DNA of 63,967 nt from Xanthobacteraceae bacterium (lineage in GTDB: Bacteria > Pseudomonadota > Alphaproteobacteria > Rhizobiales > Xanthobacteraceae): NCBI GenBank assembly GCA_019745775.1, contig JAIESR010000107.1, forward strand, positions 1 to 63,967, read 5' to 3'. The stretch's first letter is position 1. Every line of letters begins with the position of its first letter. Shown here one piece after another: positions 21,343 to 32,727 of this stretch. A model generated the notes under the pieces. The model saw only the letters and a program-made list of their open reading frames with translations. It made no database searches and had not been told where the DNA came from. A program made the translations under genes and the position numbers.

Positions 21343-22211
21343 GGCGTTGCTCCGGGGCGTTTGCCCACCACGAAGAGCCCGGCGCGGTCTGCCGCCTCGG
21401 CGACGCGCGCCGGTTCGGCGATGATGGTCTCGCCGGCCGCCACCGCGATGCCCGCAAGCTTCGCCTGCGTGGCCTTTTCGATCGTGCGCGGGCCGATCGA
21501 TGGAAGGTCGATCCGCCGATCCTGCGTGGGCTTCGGCGCTTTAACCAGGACGCCGCTGTTCTCGGGGATGTTGATCCGTCCCCCGGCGCGGAGCGCGGCA
21601 ATGCGATCAAGCATCTGATCGGTGCCTTCCGCCGCCTCGATGGCGAGCACCCGGTTGTTTGCGACCACCACGGCCTGGCCGACGTCGAATGCGTTGATTG
21701 CGGCGATCAGCTCAAATCCGCGCGCGATATCGTCCTCATGGGCCGCAGACGGCTTGACGAGACCCAGCGGCCCCTCTGCCACCAGAATTTCCGGCGCCAC
21801 CTCGTGGGCGCCGACCAAGCGGAACCCATGCTCCTCGAACAGCTTGGCAATGCCGGACAGCAGCGTGTCGTCGCCGCCTTTGAAAATACGGAAGACACGC
21901 GGCAGCAGGCGCAACGTCAGCCAGTCAAACCGCAGGTCGCGAATGGCGGGACGGATGACGTTGCCGATCATGACGACGTCGCGGCAGCCTTCCTGATGGG
22001 CCAGACGGCGAAACCGGCCTGCGCTGCCGAGATGCAGCCAGTGGTGACGGTACCCCTCGAACGCCGACGGATCGGCCCAGCCGTGGATCGGAAACAGCAC
22101 GACCGGACGGCCATCCCGTCCAACCGCGGCCGCGACCGTCAACGGAAGGGTGCCGCCGCCGCAAATGATCGCGACCGGCTCTCCGTTTCCTGGCGTAGGC
22201 GCCTGGCTCAT
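21339..22211 (-). CDS. lpxI: UDP-2,3-diacylglucosamine pyrophosphatase LpxI
   Basis: A 290-residue enzyme (formerly DUF1009) that cleaves UDP-2,3-diacylglucosamine to lipid X, the alphaproteobacterial replacement for LpxH. The start [10 protein letters not shown] at 22211 overlaps the lpxA stop by ATGA; the longer open frame is a shadow. Family features are ICGGGTLPLTVA, GNVIRPAIRDLRFDW and PKPTQDRRIDLPSIGPRT. It sits between lpxA and lpxB. Confidence 0.95.
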   Translation of the reverse strand: MSQAPTPGNGEPVAIICGGGTLPLTVAAAVGRDGRPVVLFPIHGWADPSAFEGYRHHWLHLGSAGRFRRLAHQEGCRDVVMIGNVIRPAIRDLRFDWLTLRLLPRVFRIFKGGDDTLLSGIAKLFEEHGFRLVGAHEVAPEILVAEGPLGLVKPSAAHEDDIARGFELIAAINAFDVGQAVVVANNRVLAIEAAEGTDQMLDRIAALRAGGRINIPENSGVLVKAPKPTQDRRIDLPSIGPRTIEKATQAKLAGIAVAAGETIIAEPARVAEAADRAGLFVVGKRPGATP

Positions 22212-23047
22212 GAGCCCGTGTTGGCGACTTCGGCGGGCTCGCCCGCCGTTCCGGCACGCTCGGCAATCATCAACGAGCGATGATCGGATGCGCGAATGAA
22301 ATCGATGATCTTGCCGACCAGGGGATGCCCGGCGAATTCCCGCTCGACGGACGGCAGCCGCTGCTCGAACGTGCCATCGCCATGGAACAGCATCCGATAG
22401 GCGCGCCACACGCCCTTGATGTCTTCGCGCGAACAGCCGCGTCGTTTCATGCCAACGATGTTCACGCCGCGCAGCGTAGCGCGGAACCCTACGGCCGTTC
22501 CGAATGGAATGACGTCGGCGGGAATGCCGCTCATGCCGCCGATCATCGCGCCTTCGCCGATCCGGACGAACTGATGGACCGCGACCAGGCCGCCGAGAAA
22601 GGCATTGTCGCCCACCACGACGTGGCCGCCGAGAACCACGTTGTTGGCGAACGTCACGTCATTGCCGACGCGGCAATCGTGCGCGATGTGGCTTCCCACC
22701 ATGATCAGGCAGCGATCGCCCACCGTCGTGGTGCCGCCGCCATCTTCGGTACCGATGTTCATCGTGACGTGCTCGCGGATGTCGCAATCCGCGCCAATGA
22801 CCAATCTGGTCGGCCCGCCGCGATAGCGCGTGGATTGCGGCGCACCTCCGAGCGACGTGAACGGCGCGACACGCGTGCGCGCACCGATGGAGGTGTGGCC
22901 CTGAACGTGAACCTGCGCCGCGAGCTTGCAGCCCTCGCCGATGACGGCGTCGCCGCCGATCACGCAATAGGGACCGATCGACACGCCGCGCCCGACAACG
23001 GCGCCCGTGCTCACCCGCGCGGTGGCGTCGATGAGCGCATCGGTCAT
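22208..23047 (-). CDS. lpxA: Acyl-ACP--UDP-N-acetylglucosamine O-acyltransferase
   Basis: A 279-residue left-handed beta-helix enzyme that adds the first 3-hydroxyacyl chain to UDP-GlcNAc. Hexapeptide repeats run through residues 5-185. The catalytic His lies in [13 protein letters not shown], and the C-terminal helical domain closes with [16 protein letters not shown]. The start at 23047 ([10 protein letters not shown]) overlaps the fabZ stop by ATGA. Confidence 0.97.
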   Translation of the reverse strand: MTDALIDATARVSTGAVVGRGVSIGPYCVIGGDAVIGEGCKLAAQVHVQGHTSIGARTRVAPFTSLGGAPQSTRYRGGPTRLVIGADCDIREHVTMNIGTEDGGGTTTVGDRCLIMVGSHIAHDCRVGNDVTFANNVVLGGHVVVGDNAFLGGLVAVHQFVRIGEGAMIGGMSGIPADVIPFGTAVGFRATLRGVNIVGMKRRGCSREDIKGVWRAYRMLFHGDGTFEQRLPSVEREFAGHPLVGKIIDFIRASDHRSLMIAERAGTAGEPAEVANTGS

Positions 23048-23502
23048 CGGTTGCTCAACATGGCGCCGATGTCGGCCTCGGCGACGACGCGGCCCTCGAC
23101 CTTCGCTTCGCCGTGGTACCACCACATGTTGCGTTTGTGCGCGATCTTGGTCACGTGGTACTCGACGGTATCGCCTGGCGTTACCGGTTTGCGGAATTTC
23201 GCTTTGTCGATGGTCATGAAGTAGACCATCTTCGGCCCGTCGATCTTGTAGGACAATGCGCACAGCGCGCCGGCGGTCTGCGCCATGCCCTCGATCAGCA
23301 GCACGCCGGGGAACACCGGGTTCTCCGGAAAATGCCCGAGAAACTGCGGTTCGTTGATCGTCACGTTCTTGATGCCGACCGCCGACTCGTCGCCCTGCAT
23401 ATTGATGATGCGGTCGATCATCAGGAACGGATAGCGGTGCGGCAGCGCCTTCATGATCGCCATGATGTCGGCCGCGTCGAGGGTCGTGACCGCCTCGTTC
23501 AT
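23044..23502 (-). CDS. fabZ: 3-hydroxyacyl-ACP dehydratase FabZ
   Basis: A 152-residue hot-dog fold enzyme of fatty acid elongation. [11 protein letters not shown] and [22 protein letters not shown] are the signatures, with catalytic His57 and Glu71. The start [10 protein letters not shown] at 23502 overlaps the lpxD stop by ATGA; an in-frame upstream start at 23553 would reach back into lpxD. Its place between lpxD and lpxA balances use of hydroxyacyl-ACP between phospholipid and lipid A. Confidence 0.97.
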   Translation of the reverse strand: MNEAVTTLDAADIMAIMKALPHRYPFLMIDRIINMQGDESAVGIKNVTINEPQFLGHFPENPVFPGVLLIEGMAQTAGALCALSYKIDGPKMVYFMTIDKAKFRKPVTPGDTVEYHVTKIAHKRNMWWYHGEAKVEGRVVAEADIGAMLSNR

Positions 23503-24518
23503 CGGACGGTTCCTCGTGCATCCGGGACCGGTTTCGCCGGCGACCCGAGCCACGCCTGGCCGGCCGGAATATCGGACATGACCTCACTCTGCGCACCCAC
23601 GCGGGCACCCTCGCCGATCGTCAGATTGTCGGCAACACCGACCTGCCGCTCCAACATGACGTAGTCCTCGAGCACAACGCTGCCTGCAATTCCAACCTGC
23701 GCAACCAACACGCAATGACGGCCAATGACCGTATTGTGGCCCACCTGGACCTGGTTGTCGATCTTGCTGCCCTCGCCGATCATGGTGTCGCTGAGGCCGC
23801 CGCGATCGATGCAACTGCCGGCGCCGATCTCGACGTCGTCCTGAACGATTACCCGTCCGACTTGCGGAATCTTAAGATGTCCGTTCGGGGCCATCGCGAA
23901 GCCGAATCCATCCTGCCCGATCCGACAGCCCGCGTGCAGAATGACGCGGTCTCCGATCAGGGCATGCGCCACCGACGCGTTCGGGCCGATCGCGCAGTTC
24001 CGGCCGATCCGGACGTCGGCACCGATGACGGCATTGGCGCCGATCGTGGTGCCTGACCCGACCTCAGCTCCGGCGCCGATGACCGCACCGGGGTCGATCG
24101 TCACGCCGCTTTCGAGGCGCGCGCTCGGATGAACGACCGCGCCCGCCGCTACGCCCGGGGCCGCATGCGCACCGGAAAACAGCGACGACGGACGCAGCGC
24201 GTCCGGAAACAGCGCGCGCGCAACGGCGACGAAGGCCTCGAATGGCTGTTCGACGACCAGCAAGGCGGTGTGCGCCGGCACGCACGCGGCCGAATGCCGA
24301 TCGGTGAGGCAGGCGCCGACGGCACTGGCGCGAGCCCGATCCAAGTCCCTGGCCTGATCCAGGAAGGCGAGGTCCGATGGGCCGCCCCGATCGAGTGTGG
24401 CTATGCCTGTGATCGTTCGCGCGGGGTCGGCATTGCGATGCAGCTCCGCGCCGGTGAGCTTGGCTATCTCGCCGACGCTGATCCGCCTGTCGCCCCGAAA
24501 AAACGATCGCGCGCTCAT
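23499..24518 (-). CDS. lpxD: UDP-3-O-acylglucosamine N-acyltransferase
   Basis: A 339-residue enzyme that adds the second acyl chain in lipid A synthesis. The N-terminal uridine-binding domain (residues 1-105) is followed by hexapeptide repeats forming a left-handed beta-helix. The catalytic His is in [27 protein letters not shown] matches the family, in which the usual residue after DRG is Thr or Ala. bamA ends 33 bases upstream of its start. Confidence 0.97.
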   Translation of the reverse strand: MSARSFFRGDRRISVGEIAKLTGAELHRNADPARTITGIATLDRGGPSDLAFLDQARDLDRARASAVGACLTDRHSAACVPAHTALLVVEQPFEAFVAVARALFPDALRPSSLFSGAHAAPGVAAGAVVHPSARLESGVTIDPGAVIGAGAEVGSGTTIGANAVIGADVRIGRNCAIGPNASVAHALIGDRVILHAGCRIGQDGFGFAMAPNGHLKIPQVGRVIVQDDVEIGAGSCIDRGGLSDTMIGEGSKIDNQVQVGHNTVIGRHCVLVAQVGIAGSVVLEDYVMLERQVGVADNLTIGEGARVGAQSEVMSDIPAGQAWLGSPAKPVPDARGTVR

Positions 24519-24551
24519 ACCACTCCGGACGTGCCGCGATCGACGTTTCGC

Positions 24552-27032
24552 TTAGAACGTCGTCCCGCCGCTGAAACGGAAAATCTGGGTACGATCGTAT
24601 GAGCGCTTTGTGATCGGATATGCAAGATCGAAACGCAGCGGTCCGAACGGCGACGCCCAGAGCAGGCCGGCGCCGACCGAAGAGTTAACGAACATGCCGT
24701 TGGCCGACGGTTGCAGGCATTCGTTGGTCACGGTCCAACACGTGGGGCCCTTATAATTCCAAAGCGACCCGGCATCGGCGAACACCGCCAACTTGATGCC
24801 GACTTCCTTGGGCGCGAAGAACAGCGGCGTCTGGAATTCAACGCTGGTGCCCCAGTACGACGACCCGCCGAGCGCGTCGTTGGTGGTGCCGGGGGTCAGG
24901 TCGCGCGGGCCGATGCCGGACGGCGCGAAGCCGCGGACCAGATTCGGACCCATCTGGAAGTGATCCAGCATCCGCAATCCGTCAGAGCCCCAGCCGTAGA
25001 TATAGCCAGCCTGCAGGCGGAACACGCCGATGACGTCCTGGATCGGCTCATAGTAGCTGCGGATGTCGGTGGTGGTGCGGATGTACTGCACGTCGCCGCC
25101 GACGCCGGCGAAGTCCTGCTTCAGCACCGCGAGCAGGCCGCTGGTCGGATTGCGGTTGTTGTCGAGCGTGTTGTAGGCGAGGTCGTAGCCGACCAGCGAG
25201 GTGATGACGGTTCCCCGCGCCAGCTCGCGGCGGACGGCCAGCGATGCTTCGCCGTCCTGGAAGCAGTTCTGCTGCCCTGTCGATGCAGAGAACGGCAGAC
25301 CCGTCGCGGGGTCGATCAGGCCCACGTTCGCCGGCGTGGGATAGGTCCCGAGAGCGCTATTGGGATCGACGTTGGTACAGTTCCGCAAGTGGAACGGGAG
25401 GTCAATCTTCTGGCTGAAGATCGAGTAGCGAAGCTGCAGCGACAGGTCTTCGCGCAGCGTGAACCCAAACCGGATATTGCCGCCGGTGGTGCGCGACTCG
25501 TAGGAGACGAAATTCGTCGCCTTCTGCACGCGCGAGAAGAGGTCGACGCCGAGCGCGATCCGGTACCCGAGCAGGTAAGGCTCGACGAAGGAGACCGAAT
25601 AGCCCGACGAGTTCTGGCCGTACTGCACCGACGCCTTCGCGTACAGGCCGTAGCCCAGGAAGTTGCGCTCGCCGATGCTGACTTCGGCGAGGAAGCCGTC
25701 CGCGGTCGAATAGCCGCCACCGACCGAGAACTCACCGGTCGACTGCTCTTCGACGAGCACATTGATGATGACGCGATCCGGCGACGAGCCCGGGTCGGTC
25801 GCGATCTTCACCTCCTTGAAGTAGCCAAGGTTGCGGAGCCGCCGCTCGGCACGATTGATCAGGGCGCGATTGTAGGGATCGCCTTCGGCAACGTCGAATT
25901 CGCGCCGAATCACAAAATCGCGCGTCCGCGTGTTGCCGCGAATATTGATCTGCTCGATGTAGATGCGCTGCCCGTCGTCGATCGTGTAGATGAGATTGAC
26001 CCGCCGCGCCTGGTAATCGCGATCGGCCCGCGGCCGCACCATCGCAAAGGCATAGCCCTGGCGCGCGGCCTCGATCGTCATATCCTCGACCGACCTCTCC
26101 AGCGCTTCCGCGTTGTAGACATCGCCGGGGGATGTCCTGACCCGCGAACGCATCAATCCGGCATCGATGGCGCGCACGTTCGAGACAACGTCGACCGTTC
26201 CCACCCGATATTGCTCGCCCTCTTCGATGGTGAAGGTGACGACAAAACCATTGCGCGTCGGATCGAATTCGGCGGCCGCGCCGACGATACGCACGTCGAT
26301 ATAGCCGTTCTTCAGGTAGAACCGCCGCAGCAGTTCGCGGTCCGCTTCCAGCCGGTCCTGATCGTAGATGTTGGTGCTCTGCAGGAACGACAGGATGTTG
26401 GTCTGGGTGGTGCGAACGACGTCCTTCAACCGCCAAGATGAATAGGCGCGATTGCCGACAAACTCGATTCCGAGGATCGTGGTCTTGTCGCCTTCGCTGA
26501 TTTCGAAGACGAGATCGACGCGGCCGTTCGGCAGGTCGATGATCTTGGGCACCACCGTCACGTCATAGCGGCCGCTGCGGCGATAGACCTCGACGATACG
26601 CTGCACGTCCGACTGCACGACGCCGCGCGACAGCGTTCCGCGCTCTTTCGACTGGATTTCGGGCTTGAGCTGATCGTCCTTGACGCGGCGATTGCCCTCG
26701 AACTGGATGCGGTTGATGACCGCGTTCTCGACCACGACGACGACGATGCGTCCGCCCGATTGCCGGATGCTGACGTCCTGGAACAGGCCGGTGTTGTAGA
26801 GGGCCTTGTAGGCCTCATCGATCTCGAAGGCGCCGAGGCGGCCGCCCGGACCCGGCTTGAAATAGGAACGAATGGTCGCGGCCTCGACCCGGCGGTTGCC
26901 CTGGACGTCGATATTGCTTTGCGCATAGGCCACGGGCGTCGTCAGCACGACCGATGCCGTGCCGAGAAGCACACTGCTCAGGAGCAGCCCAACCGCTCCC
27001 AGCGTCCGAATAAGCCGCAGACCCCACGTCAC
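24552..27032 (-). CDS. bamA: Outer membrane assembly factor BamA
   Basis: An 826-residue Omp85 protein that folds beta-barrels into the outer membrane. It has a GTG start at 27032, supported by GGAGGGGG upstream. A signal peptide (residues 1-38, ending VAYA) precedes five POTRA domains (about 39-430; for example NIDVQGNRRVEAATI and QINIRGNTRTRDFVIRREFD). The barrel follows, with the loop-6 VRGF motif (LVRGFAPSG) and a C-terminal Phe beta-signal (FRFSGGTTF). One barrel loop carries a Cys pair (RNCTN, QNCFQ), and CWTVTNEC gives a second. Confidence 0.97.
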   Translation of the reverse strand: MTWGLRLIRTLGAVGLLLSSVLLGTASVVLTTPVAYAQSNIDVQGNRRVEAATIRSYFKPGPGGRLGAFEIDEAYKALYNTGLFQDVSIRQSGGRIVVVVVENAVINRIQFEGNRRVKDDQLKPEIQSKERGTLSRGVVQSDVQRIVEVYRRSGRYDVTVVPKIIDLPNGRVDLVFEISEGDKTTILGIEFVGNRAYSSWRLKDVVRTTQTNILSFLQSTNIYDQDRLEADRELLRRFYLKNGYIDVRIVGAAAEFDPTRNGFVVTFTIEEGEQYRVGTVDVVSNVRAIDAGLMRSRVRTSPGDVYNAEALERSVEDMTIEAARQGYAFAMVRPRADRDYQARRVNLIYTIDDGQRIYIEQINIRGNTRTRDFVIRREFDVAEGDPYNRALINRAERRLRNLGYFKEVKIATDPGSSPDRVIINVLVEEQSTGEFSVGGGYSTADGFLAEVSIGERNFLGYGLYAKASVQYGQNSSGYSVSFVEPYLLGYRIALGVDLFSRVQKATNFVSYESRTTGGNIRFGFTLREDLSLQLRYSIFSQKIDLPFHLRNCTNVDPNSALGTYPTPANVGLIDPATGLPFSASTGQQNCFQDGEASLAVRRELARGTVITSLVGYDLAYNTLDNNRNPTSGLLAVLKQDFAGVGGDVQYIRTTTDIRSYYEPIQDVIGVFRLQAGYIYGWGSDGLRMLDHFQMGPNLVRGFAPSGIGPRDLTPGTTNDALGGSSYWGTSVEFQTPLFFAPKEVGIKLAVFADAGSLWNYKGPTCWTVTNECLQPSANGMFVNSSVGAGLLWASPFGPLRFDLAYPITKRSYDRTQIFRFSGGTTF

Positions 27033-27209
27033 GCCCTAGTCCCCCTCCGAACCCCCGTTCCCCCGGGGTTCGCCGATCATTAGGCCCCTGGTTCTACAGG
27101 GATTTGGCTGCGCCGCAAACCAATCTATCCACGCGGCCGTCCTTTGCTGTCAAACCGTTGCCCATACACAACAATTACCGCCTAAATCATGCCGCAATCG
27201 CTTCGGGAA

Positions 27210-28373
27210 TCAGGACCTCGGCCAAAGCGAAGCCAGACGGCCGATATCGTTGTAGGTTGCGAATACCATCAGCATCAATACCAGCGCCATTCCGAGGCGG
27301 AATCCGTATTCCTGGGCCCGTTCGGAAAGCGGGCGTCCTCTGGCAGCTTCGATCGAATAGAACAAAAGATGACCGCCATCCAACAGGGGCACCGGGAAGA
27401 GGTTCAAGAGGCCGATTGAGACCGAGATCATGGCTACGAACTGGACCAGCAGCGAAAAGCTCACGCTGGCCACCTGCCCTGACATCTGGGCAATCATGAT
27501 CGGGCCGCCGAGCTGATCGGCCGAGGCCCGTCCGGCGAAGATGCGCCAGATATAGGTCATCGTCTGCTCGACCAGCGCCCAGGTTTCGGTGAAACCGATG
27601 CCGACGGCGGTCAGGAATCCGACTCTCTCGAATCGAACCTCGTCGGCCGCCAGCGAACGCGTGATCCCGAGCACGCCCATGCGGTGGGTGTTGCCGAAAT
27701 TGTCCTTTACGTCCTGCAACGCCGGGGTCGCCTTCAGCGTCACCGGCTTACCGGCGCGCTCGACCACGATCGTCAGCGGCTCACCGGCGCTGAAGCTGAC
27801 GATGCGTTGCATGTCGGAGAAGCTGCGGATGGCGCGGCCGTTGATTAATTGCACGATGTCGCCGGGCTGGAACCCGGCGGCCGCGGCGGCGCTGTTGGGC
27901 TGAACCGTATCGACGCGCGGCAGCGTGCTTTGCCGGCCGTAAACCATCGCCGCCACGGCGAAGATCACGATCGCCAAGATGAAATTGGCCAGCGGGCCGG
28001 CGACCACGATCGCAGCGCGTGGTCCGACTTTCTGGTGAACGAAGCTGACCTTGCGTTCGGCTTCGGTCATCGCCGCAGCGGCGGCCTGGTCGGGAACACT
28101 GGCGGCGTTTTCATCGCCGAAGAATTTGACGTAGCCGCCGAGCGGGATCGCGGAGAGCTTCCAGCGGGTGCCATAGCGATCGTTGAAGCCGAACAGCTCC
28201 GGGCCGAAGCCGATCGAGAAGACCAGCACCTTCACGCCGTACCAGCGCGCGACCAGGAAGTGGCCGAGCTCATGGATGAACACGACAACCGTCAGAACGA
28301 ACAAAAAGCCAAGGATTGCGTACAGGATGCCTGATCCCAACGCTCCCACACTCGGCAGAATTTCAAGACCCAT
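27210..28373 (-). CDS. rseP: Site-2 protease RseP
   Basis: A 387-residue intramembrane zinc metalloprotease that cleaves anti-sigma factors in the envelope stress response. The zinc motif is VFIHELGHFLVAR (HExxH), and the third ligand is in NLFPVPLLDGGHL. A PDZ domain lies at about 150-230 (NSAAAAAGFQPGDIVQLING). Four membrane helices are expected. It sits between dxr and bamA as in many proteobacteria. The 177-base gap to bamA holds no feature I can name. Confidence 0.96.
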   Translation of the reverse strand: MGLEILPSVGALGSGILYAILGFLFVLTVVVFIHELGHFLVARWYGVKVLVFSIGFGPELFGFNDRYGTRWKLSAIPLGGYVKFFGDENAASVPDQAAAAAMTEAERKVSFVHQKVGPRAAIVVAGPLANFILAIVIFAVAAMVYGRQSTLPRVDTVQPNSAAAAAGFQPGDIVQLINGRAIRSFSDMQRIVSFSAGEPLTIVVERAGKPVTLKATPALQDVKDNFGNTHRMGVLGITRSLAADEVRFERVGFLTAVGIGFTETWALVEQTMTYIWRIFAGRASADQLGGPIMIAQMSGQVASVSFSLLVQFVAMISVSIGLLNLFPVPLLDGGHLLFYSIEAARGRPLSERAQEYGFRLGMALVLMLMVFATYNDIGRLASLWPRS

Positions 28374-28423
28374 GATCCGGCTGTCCCCGCCCCCTGCGGC
28401 TACGATCGGCGAACCCGCTACCT

Positions 28424-29650
28424 CTAGGATGCCTTTGCGGCAATTTCGGGCAAGAGTTCGCGCGTCAACAATCTTGAATCATGGTCAATAGCGAGTGCAT
28501 CGTCGACGCTCGTGGGTTCCCGCGTAAGCCCACGCCCCACCGCCGCTGCCAGCGTCGCCTCGACCAAGCTCGATATTCCCACGAATCCAAGCCGTTTGGC
28601 GAGGAACTCGCCGACGGCGACCTCATTGGCTGCATTGAGGACGGTCGGGGCGCCGCCGCCCGCCTCCAAGGCCCGCCGGGCCAGCCCCAGCGCCGGAAAC
28701 CGTTCCAGATCGGGGTGTTCGAATGACAATGTCGCGACCTGCGCGAGATCGAGCCGCGGCGCCGGCCCGTCGATACGCTCCGGCCATGCCAGACAGTGCG
28801 CGATCGGGATCCGCATGTCCGGGCTCCCGAGTTGGGCAATGAAAGAGCCGTCGCGGAACTCGACCAGTCCGTGGATCACCGACTGTGCGTGCACGACGAC
28901 GTCGATCTCGTCGGGCTTGAGCGCGAACAGATGATATGCCTCGATCACTTCGAGGCCCTTGTTCATCAGCGTCGCGGAATCGATCGTGACCTTCGGGCCC
29001 ATCGACCAGTTCGGATGCTTGAGCGCCTGCTCGAGCGTGGCGGCGCGGATCTGCGCCTTGGTCCAGGTCCGGAATGGCCCGCCGGAAGCCGTCAGGATGA
29101 CGCGCCGCACGTCCTCGCGCCGTCCGGCGCTCATCGCCTGGAACAGCGCGTTGTGCTCGGAGTCGACCGGCAGCACGGTCGCGCCCGCTTCCGCGGCACG
29201 CCGCATGAACAGGCTACCGGCGCAGACCAGCGTCTCTTTGTTGGCGAGCGCGACAATTGCGCCGCGCTCGGCGGCCGCCAGCGAAGGACGCAACCCGGCG
29301 GCGCCGGTGATGGCGCCGATCACCCACTGCGCGGGACGCTGCGCCGCTTCCACCAGCGCGCCCTCGCCTGCGGCGGCGTCGATGCCGGACCCCGACAATG
29401 CGCTCTTGAGCTCACCGTAGAGGCGCTCATCGCCGACCGCCGCAAAACGCGCACCGACCTCGCGCGCAAGCGCAGCCAACGCCGCGGCGTTGGTGTTCGC
29501 GCTGACGGCCTCGACGCGATAGCGCCCGCGCTCGCGCTTGATCAGATCGACGGTGCTCGCACCGATCGATCCGGTCGCGCCCAGCAATGTGACGCTCCGC
29601 TCACTGTCCGCGGCCCTGAAGCCCGGTTTCACCGCAGTCTTCGCCTTCAT
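28424..29650 (-). CDS. dxr: 1-deoxy-D-xylulose 5-phosphate reductoisomerase
   Basis: A 408-residue NADPH enzyme that makes MEP, the committed step of isoprenoid synthesis. The nucleotide loop is [14 protein letters not shown] (about 20-33). The metal and substrate region is [24 protein letters not shown] and [20 protein letters not shown]. Length is normal. It lies 4 bases after cdsA, and its product feeds uppS in the same operon. Confidence 0.97.
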   Translation of the reverse strand: MKAKTAVKPGFRAADSERSVTLLGATGSIGASTVDLIKRERGRYRVEAVSANTNAAALAALAREVGARFAAVGDERLYGELKSALSGSGIDAAAGEGALVEAAQRPAQWVIGAITGAAGLRPSLAAAERGAIVALANKETLVCAGSLFMRRAAEAGATVLPVDSEHNALFQAMSAGRREDVRRVILTASGGPFRTWTKAQIRAATLEQALKHPNWSMGPKVTIDSATLMNKGLEVIEAYHLFALKPDEIDVVVHAQSVIHGLVEFRDGSFIAQLGSPDMRIPIAHCLAWPERIDGPAPRLDLAQVATLSFEHPDLERFPALGLARRALEAGGGAPTVLNAANEVAVGEFLAKRLGFVGISSLVEATLAAAVGRGLTREPTSVDDALAIDHDSRLLTRELLPEIAAKAS

Positions 29651-29654
29651 CCGG

Positions 29655-30545
29655 TCACCATATCAGGAAGCCGCGGGCGGGTGCATGCATACCGCCGTGG
29701 GCCAGGCCGATCAGGCAGGCAAGCACAGCCGCCGCCACAAAACCATCCAAGCGGTCCATGAGCCCGCCATGGCCGGGGATCAAGGTGCCCGCGTCCTTAA
29801 CGCCGAAGTGGCGCTTAAGCGCTGACTCGGCGAGATCGCCGATCTGGGCCGCAACCGAGAGCGCGATCGCGATCATGGCCGCGGCGACGAAACTGCCGAC
29901 CCCGCTGACCTTGACCACAACCGCGGCTGCCAGCACCGCACCGGCGAGCCCACCGATCGAACCGGACCAGGTCTTGTTCGGGCTGAGCTGCGGCGCAAGC
30001 TTCGGGCCGCCGACGGCACGGCCCACGAAGTAGGCCGTGATGTCGGTCGCCCACACGACCGCGAACAGAAAGATCATCGCGATGAAGCCATGCTCCGCCT
30101 CGGATCGCAGCACGATCGGCGCAAGCCCCATTGCGCCGGCGTAAGGCACGCCAGCGGCGACCCAGACCGCGCGCTCGCGCGTCGCGATCACGGCGCATGC
30201 CAGCATGCCCATCGCCAGAACGATCGCGGCCGCCGCGAAACGCAGGTCGTGAAAGTATTCGACGGCGCCAACGCTGCTGGCCGCAAGTGCGACCGCCAAG
30301 ACAACGGCGGCCATGCCGGTGATCAGCACCGAACGCCGGTCGCTGCCGGCAACCAGCGTCGTCCACTCCCACATGACGATGATGGCGGCGATGCCCCAGA
30401 ACAGCGCGAACGCCCATCCGCCGAGATAAGCCACCCCGACGGCGAGCGGCGCGAGCACGAGTGCCGACGCGACACGCAACGCCAACTCGCTCCCGCGGCC
30501 ACCGACCGGCGTAGGACGCGCGGGTTCCGCGTCGGACATCATCAT
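29655..30545 (-). CDS. cdsA: Phosphatidate cytidylyltransferase
   Basis: A 296-residue integral membrane enzyme that makes CDP-diacylglycerol for all phospholipids. Seven or eight hydrophobic helices are visible. The CDS signature is [12 protein letters not shown] followed by [20 protein letters not shown] and [13 protein letters not shown]. Three ATGs stand in a row. The first overlaps the uppS stop (ATGA), which favours it. Confidence 0.95.
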   Translation of the reverse strand: MMMSDAEPARPTPVGGRGSELALRVASALVLAPLAVGVAYLGGWAFALFWGIAAIIVMWEWTTLVAGSDRRSVLITGMAAVVLAVALAASSVGAVEYFHDLRFAAAAIVLAMGMLACAVIATRERAVWVAAGVPYAGAMGLAPIVLRSEAEHGFIAMIFLFAVVWATDITAYFVGRAVGGPKLAPQLSPNKTWSGSIGGLAGAVLAAAVVVKVSGVGSFVAAAMIAIALSVAAQIGDLAESALKRHFGVKDAGTLIPGHGGLMDRLDGFVAAAVLACLIGLAHGGMHAPARGFLIW

Positions 30546-31297
30546 GAACCGGTTTGTGCGACCAGCCCGCCAAACCGTCGCTCGCGACGGCGATATTCGG
30601 CGATGGCTCCTTCAAGCGTCGAGCGATCGAAGTCCGGCCAGTAAGTCGGCACGAAAACGAGCTCGCTATAGGCGGCCTGCCAGAGCAGGAAGTTCGACAG
30701 CCGCTGCTCGCCGCTGGTGCGGATGATGAGATCGGGATCGGGCAGATCCGGCGCATCCAGATGGGCCGTGATCGCTTCCGCGGTGATGGCCTCGGCGGGC
30801 AGACGGCCCGCCGTGACCTCGGCGGCGAGGCGTTGCGCGGCGCGCGCGATCTCCTGCCGCGCCCCGTAGTTGAACGCGACCACCAAGGTGAGCTTGTCGT
30901 TGTTGACCGTCAGTTCCTCGGCCTCTTCCAACAGCGCGCGGATGTCTGGCGAAAGATCGTCACGCTCGCCGATCACGCGCACATGCACGCCATTCTGATG
31001 GAGCTCGGTAAGATCGTTCCGGATGAAACGGCGCAACAGCCCCATCAGCTCGCGCACTTCAGCCGGAGGGCGCGCCCAATTCTCGGAGCTGAACGAGAAG
31101 ATCGTCAGGATCTGGATGCCGAGGTCCCCGGCCGCGCGCACCGTGCGCCGCAACGCCTCGACACCGCGACGATGCCCTTCGCTGCGCGGCAGGCCACGCG
31201 CCGAGGCCCAGCGCCCGTTGCCATCCATGATGATCGCGACGTGCCGAGGCACCGCGAACTCAGGGGTACGGACATTAAGGGCCTCGGGAATGGTCAT
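30542..31297 (-). CDS. uppS: Undecaprenyl diphosphate synthase
   Basis: A 251-residue cis-prenyltransferase that makes the C55 lipid carrier for peptidoglycan and LPS. Signatures are [19 protein letters not shown] (Asp25 binds magnesium and pyrophosphate), [11 protein letters not shown] and [20 protein letters not shown]. The position between frr and cdsA is conserved. Confidence 0.97.
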   Translation of the reverse strand: MTIPEALNVRTPEFAVPRHVAIIMDGNGRWASARGLPRSEGHRRGVEALRRTVRAAGDLGIQILTIFSFSSENWARPPAEVRELMGLLRRFIRNDLTELHQNGVHVRVIGERDDLSPDIRALLEEAEELTVNNDKLTLVVAFNYGARQEIARAAQRLAAEVTAGRLPAEAITAEAITAHLDAPDLPDPDLIIRTSGEQRLSNFLLWQAAYSELVFVPTYWPDFDRSTLEGAIAEYRRRERRFGGLVAQTGS

Positions 31298-31309
31298 TCC
31301 GACAAAACC

Positions 31310-31873
31310 TCACACTGTGAGGATTTCCTTCTCTTTGGCCGCAAGCATCTTGTCGATCTCGACGATAATGTCGTCGGTTGCCTTCTGCACCTGCTCGGAC
31401 GACCGCTTGCCCTCGTCTTCGCTGATCTTGTGGTCCTTTTCCAGCTTCTTGAGCACGTCGAGGCCGTCGCGTCGCACGTGCCGCACGGCCACCTTGGCGG
31501 CTTCGGCATATTTATGCGCGACCTTGACCAAGTCCTTGCGGCGGTCCTCGTTCAATTCCGGAATCCGCAGGCGCAATACCTGGCCGTCAGTCGATGGCGT
31601 CAGCCCCAGGTTGGAGGCGTGGATCGCCTTTTCCACGGCGTGAACCATGGATTTGTCCCAGACCTGCACCGAGATCAGGCGCGGCTCCGGCACGCTTACC
31701 GTGGCGACCTGATTGAGCGGCATATGGGTGCCATAAGCTTCGACCTGGATCGGCTCGAGCAGATTGGCCGATGCTCGGCCCGTGCGCAGCCCGCCAAGCT
31801 CCTGCTTCAAGACCGAGATCGCGCCTTGCATGCGGCGCTTGAGTTCATTCATGTCATGTGTCGCAGTTGCCAT
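31310..31873 (-). CDS. frr: Ribosome recycling factor
   Basis: A 187-residue two-domain protein that with EF-G splits ribosomes after termination. The start at 31873 ([10 protein letters not shown]) has a perfect AGGAGGT six bases upstream; the upstream in-frame start has no such signal. [28 protein letters not shown] and [19 protein letters not shown] are signatures. Confidence 0.97.
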   Translation of the reverse strand: MATATHDMNELKRRMQGAISVLKQELGGLRTGRASANLLEPIQVEAYGTHMPLNQVATVSVPEPRLISVQVWDKSMVHAVEKAIHASNLGLTPSTDGQVLRLRIPELNEDRRKDLVKVAHKYAEAAKVAVRHVRRDGLDVLKKLEKDHKISEDEGKRSSEQVQKATDDIIVEIDKMLAAKEKEILTV

Positions 31874-31954
31874 GAAGACCTCCTGAAAGCACGCGGTGAA
31901 AACCAAAGACCGCCTGTCCTGACTGTCCGGCGCAGCGAGCCGGTGTTCTGTTCC

Positions 31955-32671
31955 TCAAGAGCTGACGACGGTAGCGCGCCCTTTGCCGCGCAAGATGGTC
32001 TCGATCGCCCGCGACTCTCGGATCGAGAAGACGATGATAGGCATCCGGTTCTCGCGGGCAAGCGCGAAGGCTGTTGCGTCCATGACCTTCAGGTCGCGCT
32101 CGATCGCTTCCTTGTGCGTCAGCTTGTCGTAGCGGACCGCCTTCGGATCTTTCTTCGGATCGGCGTTGTAGACGCCATCGACGTCGGTAGCCTTGAGCAC
32201 CGCGCCGGCGCCGATTTCGGCGGCGCGCAGCACGGCGGTGGTATCGGTCGTGAAGAACGGATTGCCGGTGCCGCCGGCAAGCAGCACCATCCGGCTCTTG
32301 TCGAGGTGGCGCAGCGCACGGCGCCGCTCATAGGTTTCGCAGACCTCCGGCATCGTCACCGCCGACATCGTACGCGCGGCACCACCGGCCGCTTCGATTG
32401 CGGATTCGAGCGCCAGCGAATTCATTACGGTGGCAAGGATGCCCATCAGATCGCCGGTCAGACGCGGAATGCCCTTCCCCGACATCTGCGCGCCGCGGAC
32501 CATATTGCCGCCGCCGACAACAATGCCAATGCTGACGCCAAGCTTCTGGGTCGCAACGAGATCGGCGGCGATGCGTTCGAGTGTCGCCTGATGGATGCCG
32601 GCGCCGTCCGTACCCGCCAAGGCCTCACCGGAGACCTTGACGAGCACGCGTCGGTAGATCGGCTCAGCCAT
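31955..32671 (-). CDS. pyrH: UMP kinase
   Basis: A 238-residue bacterial UMP kinase of the amino acid kinase fold that makes UDP. The start [18 protein letters not shown] at 32671 is canonical. [27 protein letters not shown] and [13 protein letters not shown] are signatures. The longer upstream frame lacks homology. It lies between tsf and frr. Confidence 0.97.
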   Translation of the reverse strand: MAEPIYRRVLVKVSGEALAGTDGAGIHQATLERIAADLVATQKLGVSIGIVVGGGNMVRGAQMSGKGIPRLTGDLMGILATVMNSLALESAIEAAGGAARTMSAVTMPEVCETYERRRALRHLDKSRMVLLAGGTGNPFFTTDTTAVLRAAEIGAGAVLKATDVDGVYNADPKKDPKAVRYDKLTHKEAIERDLKVMDATAFALARENRMPIIVFSIRESRAIETILRGKGRATVVSS

Positions 32672-32727
32672 GGCGTGTCCGCCTTGCCCGTTGCGGCTAC
32701 CCTCTCGGGCAGCCGAGGAAGTCGCCC